Of a DNA stretch of 9,463 bases, positions 7,092-9,463 are shown piece after piece (position 1 is the stretch's first letter; each line of letters begins with the position of its first letter). Location of the stretch: assembly GCA_002687665.1 (NCBI GenBank), contig NZAX01000105.1:1-9463 (forward strand), in the 5' to 3' direction. The notes under the pieces are model-generated. The model was not told where the DNA came from, searched no databases, and saw nothing but the letters and a program-made list of their open reading frames with translations. A program made the position numbers and the translations under genes. Source of the stretch: Flavobacteriaceae bacterium (GTDB lineage Bacteria > Bacteroidota > Bacteroidia > Flavobacteriales > Flavobacteriaceae).

Positions 7092-7829
7092 ATGCTTATT
7101 CTGCAAGATATCGGAGCCTACTTTATAATGCTTTCAAAAGTATTTAGACGGTTTACGCGTTGGAGTGTGATGAAAGAACTTATCATTAGAGAAATTGATT
7201 CCCTCATCATAGGGTCGATTGGAATTGTTTCTTTTATCTCATTTTTTGTTGGAGGCGTTGTTGCCATTCAAACTGCACTAAACCTCACCAATCCTCTATT
7301 ACCAAAAAATTTAATTGGTTTCGCAACCCGTCAGTCAGTAATTTTAGAATTTGCTCCCACTTTTATCTCAGTAATCATGGCAGGAAAAGTAGGTTCGTTC
7401 ATCACCTCAAGTCTTGGAACGATGAGGGTAACAGAGCAGATCGATGCCCTCCAAGTTATGGGGATCAACACCTATAATTATTTGATTTTTCCAAAAATTG
7501 TCGCAATGCTATTATACCCATTTGTAATTACCATTTCTATGTTTTTAGGAATTTTCGGGGGTTATATTGCCTCCATTTACGGTGGTTTTTGTTCCAGTGC
7601 CGACTTTATTGAGGGTATTCAATTGGAATTCATTCCATATCATGTAAGATACGCTTTTGTCAAGACAGGATTTTTCGCATTTATACTGGCTACTGTTCCC
7701 TCCTTTCACGGCTATTTTCTCAAAGGAGGAGCCTTGGAAGTTGGTAAAGCCAGCACCACCTCTTTTGTTTGGACCAGTGTACTCATCATTGTGACCAATT
7801 ACATTATAACCCAATTATTACTTACCTGA
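7092..7829 (+). CDS. mlaE: MlaE-family ABC transporter permease (phospholipid transport)
   Basis: Integral inner-membrane subunit of an MCE/Mla-type ABC transporter, which moves phospholipids between inner and outer membrane. I start it at ATG 7092 (245 residues). An in-frame TTG at 7074 would add six residues, but it lies upstream of and partly inside the -7 box, and the 7092 start begins at the conserved IGAYFIML segment. Diagnostic features are the amphipathic N-terminus (about 1-35), long hydrophobic helices, AGKVGS at 97-102, and the family signature EQIDALQVMG at 115-124 followed by NYLIFPKIVA, taken to be the coupling region facing the ATPase. The stop TGA overlaps the mlaF ATG by one base (TGATG), so the two are translationally coupled. 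Membership in MlaE is secure; the cargo and its direction are inferred from the family. Confidence 0.95.
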   Translation: MLILQDIGAYFIMLSKVFRRFTRWSVMKELIIREIDSLIIGSIGIVSFISFFVGGVVAIQTALNLTNPLLPKNLIGFATRQSVILEFAPTFISVIMAGKVGSFITSSLGTMRVTEQIDALQVMGINTYNYLIFPKIVAMLLYPFVITISMFLGIFGGYIASIYGGFCSSADFIEGIQLEFIPYHVRYAFVKTGFFAFILATVPSFHGYFLKGGALEVGKASTTSFVWTSVLIIVTNYIITQLLLT

Positions 7830-8593
7830 TGATTGTAGTCGAAAAACTTAATAAATCATTCAATGGCACAAATGTCTTAACCGACATTTCTACCCAATTT
7901 GAAAAAGGAAAGACCAATCTGATCATTGGGCAGAGTGGCTCGGGAAAAACAGTACTACTCAAATGCATACTAGGACTGTATGGTATTGACAGTGGGAATA
8001 TTTATTTCGAAAATCGCTCTCTTCAAAAAATGGACACCAAGGAAAGAAGTGTTTTAAGACAAGAAATGGGTATGGTTTTTCAGGGCAGTGCCCTATTTGA
8101 CTCCATGACTGTTGAGGAGAATATCATGTTTCCTATGCGTATGTTAACCCAAAAAAGTCCCGAAGAAATGCTCTCCAGAGCCAATGAAGTCATCAACCGA
8201 GTCAACTTGATAAATGCCAACAAAAAACTTCCTTCAGAGATTTCTGGAGGAATGCAAAAAAGGGTAGCCATAGCAAGAGCCGTTGTAATGAATCCCAAGT
8301 ACCTCTTTTGTGACGAACCAAATTCAGGATTGGATCCCAAAACCTCGACTTTGATCGACAACCTGATTCAGGAGATCACCAAAGAATATCAAATTACTAC
8401 TGTCATCAATACACACGACATGAATTCGGTAATGGAAATTGGTGAAAAAGTATTGTTTTTGGAAAACGGTCGCAAAGGTTGGGAAGGATCTAATCTAGAG
8501 GTCTTTAAGACAGAAAATCAAAGTGTTGGTAATTTTATTTACTCCTCCAACCTGTTTAAAAAAGTTAGAGAAGTCTATCAGGAGGAAAATTAA
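7829..8593 (+). CDS. mlaF: MlaF-family ABC transporter ATP-binding protein
   Basis: Cytoplasmic ATPase partner of the MlaE permease. The start is ATG 7829, overlapping the mlaE stop by one base and giving 254 residues; the open frame extends back to 7769, but that part lies inside mlaE and is not family-like. All nucleotide-binding motifs are intact: Walker A GQSGSGKT (34-41, Lys40), Q-loop Gln85 in MVFQGSALFDSMTV, signature SGGMQKRVAIARA from Ser139, Walker B YLFCDE (Asp162, Glu163) followed by PNSGLDP, and switch His196 in INTHDMNSVMEIGE. SGGMQ in place of SGGQQ and the SALFDSMTVEEN segment are characteristic of MlaF-type ATPases. The stop overlaps the convergent guanylyltransferase gene. 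No mlaD, mlaC or mlaB follows, so the substrate-binding MCE subunit must be encoded elsewhere if the transporter is complete. Confidence 0.96.
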   Translation: MIVVEKLNKSFNGTNVLTDISTQFEKGKTNLIIGQSGSGKTVLLKCILGLYGIDSGNIYFENRSLQKMDTKERSVLRQEMGMVFQGSALFDSMTVEENIMFPMRMLTQKSPEEMLSRANEVINRVNLINANKKLPSEISGGMQKRVAIARAVVMNPKYLFCDEPNSGLDPKTSTLIDNLIQEITKEYQITTVINTHDMNSVMEIGEKVLFLENGRKGWEGSNLEVFKTENQSVGNFIYSSNLFKKVREVYQEEN

Positions 8594-9463
8594 TCCTCTC
8601 TTTGATTAAATTTTTTTTGGGCATCAGTGGAAATAACCTTTACATCTTGGTTTTTATCCATGGGACAAATCATCAATACCTCCTCTGTATCAACGATGAT
8701 AAAATCTTCAAGGCCCGAGATAACTACCTTTTTGTTGGAATCTGTTTTGACAAGGTTGCGGACAGCGGTTTCGGAATACAATTCTGCACTCAAAACTGCA
8801 TTTTTCATAGCATCCTTGGGTTGACGATCATAAATTGATTTCCAACTGCCTAAATCATCCCAATCAAAACGTGCAGGGATCAAAAAGATATGCTCCGACT
8901 TTTCCATTAAAGCATAATCCACCGAAATGTTTTCAGCAAGGGGATAGTTTTGCGCAATAAAAGCTCCCTCGGATGGAGTATTCAAAAGATCAAACCCTTT
9001 ATGGAAAAGATCGAAAAGTAAGTGGGTATGGGTTTTGAACCCCTTCAAAACAGCAGTAGCAGACCAAACAAATATCCCCGAATTCCAGAAGTAATTTTGA
9101 TCATCGATATAACGCTGAGCGATTGCTTTATCGGGCTTTTCAGTAAATGCGGTAACCTTTTTAATTTGGGAATCTTTTTGATCTTTATCGACCGCAACAT
9201 AGCCAAATCCAGTGGCAGGAAAATCAGGTTGTATTCCAAAGGTGATCAGGTTTTTTTCATTGGCATGCTCCAAGGCCAATTCCATATCCTCTTTAAATAG
9301 CTTTTGATCAATAATTATATGATCACTTGGACAGATTACAATTTTGGCATCGGGATTGAGTTTTTTTATTTTCAAACTTGCCATCAATATACAGGGGGCT
9401 GTATTGCGGCGATACGGTTCATAAATCACTTGATCTGGGGATAATTTATCTCCCAATTGATCC
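8590..9463 (-). CDS. manC: Mannose-1-phosphate guanylyltransferase (N-terminus beyond window)
   Basis: Makes GDP-mannose from mannose-1-phosphate and GTP, a donor for surface polysaccharides, fucose-type sugars and glycoproteins. The frame is open to the window end, so the TTG at 9456 is not a start. About 290 residues are visible and roughly 70 N-terminal residues, including the GGxGTRLWP nucleotide loop, are outside. Family landmarks in order (fragment numbering): EPYRRNTAPC 15-24, CPSDH ending at 48, ATGFGYV 83-89, TEKPD near 107-111, FWNSGIF 125-131, SVDYALMEKS 180-189 and FDWDDLGSW 199-207. The protein ends shortly after the nucleotidyltransferase and beta-helix-like region, with no C-terminal cupin isomerase domain. 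It is thus the short (about 360-residue) single-function form, not the bifunctional ManC/AlgA type. The gene symbol is by function only. Its stop TAA is embedded in the TTAA shared with mlaF. Confidence 0.94.
   Translation of the reverse strand, partial: DQLGDKLSPDQVIYEPYRRNTAPCILMASLKIKKLNPDAKIVICPSDHIIIDQKLFKEDMELALEHANEKNLITFGIQPDFPATGFGYVAVDKDQKDSQIKKVTAFTEKPDKAIAQRYIDDQNYFWNSGIFVWSATAVLKGFKTHTHLLFDLFHKGFDLLNTPSEGAFIAQNYPLAENISVDYALMEKSEHIFLIPARFDWDDLGSWKSIYDRQPKDAMKNAVLSAELYSETAVRNLVKTDSNKKVVISGLEDFIIVDTEEVLMICPMDKNQDVKVISTDAQKKFNQRED

Noticed and set aside
7769..7828. Possible 20-residue N-terminal extension of MlaF from the upstream in-frame ATG at 7769
   Set aside because: It lies wholly within the mlaE coding region, encodes a Cys/His/Gln-rich stretch unlike ATPase N-termini, and the ATG at 7829 gives the normal family start with a classic TGATG overlap.

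Overview
The window looks like ordinary chromosomal DNA from a member of the Bacteroidota (Flavobacteriia- or Cytophagia-like). Three things suggest this: the AT-rich, lysine/asparagine-rich coding; near-absence of Shine-Dalgarno sequences; and TAnnTTTG promoter elements (the Bacteroidota -7 box) just ahead of several genes. The protein families, as I remember them, also fit this phylum. No rRNA, tRNA, CRISPR array, insertion sequence, phage gene or recognisable riboswitch was found. No gene-free stretch exceeds about 130 bases.

Layout. (1) 1-1599, plus strand: C-terminal three quarters of an M3-family zinc metallopeptidase of the Dcp type, cut by the window edge. (2) 1725-2877, minus strand, convergent with it: a two-gene unit, namely a polytopic membrane protein resembling a degenerate UbiA prenyltransferase, then a small rhodanese whose ATG lies one base after the stop of the first gene. 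(3) 3002-5848, plus strand: complete gcvP (glycine cleavage P-protein), divergent from the UbiA-like gene across a 124-base promoter region. (4) 5972-8593, plus strand: a ketoacyl-ACP-synthase-III-like thiolase-fold enzyme, then an MlaE permease and an MlaF ATPase that overlap by one base. (5) 8590-9463, minus strand: a mannose-1-phosphate guanylyltransferase lacking its N-terminus at the window edge. Its stop codon shares a TTAA with the stop of mlaF.

How the genes fit together. The peptidase (peptide turnover), GcvP (one-carbon and glycine metabolism) and guanylyltransferase (GDP-mannose for surface glycans) are housekeeping enzymes. The KAS-III-like enzyme and MlaEF both concern lipids, envelope synthesis and phospholipid transport respectively, so their adjacency is suggestive but not proof of a joint function. 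No MCE (MlaD) subunit is in view. The least understood gene is the UbiA-like protein: it keeps a version of the second Asp-rich motif but has lost the first. I see no clear evidence for a previously undescribed system; the findings below are modest leads.
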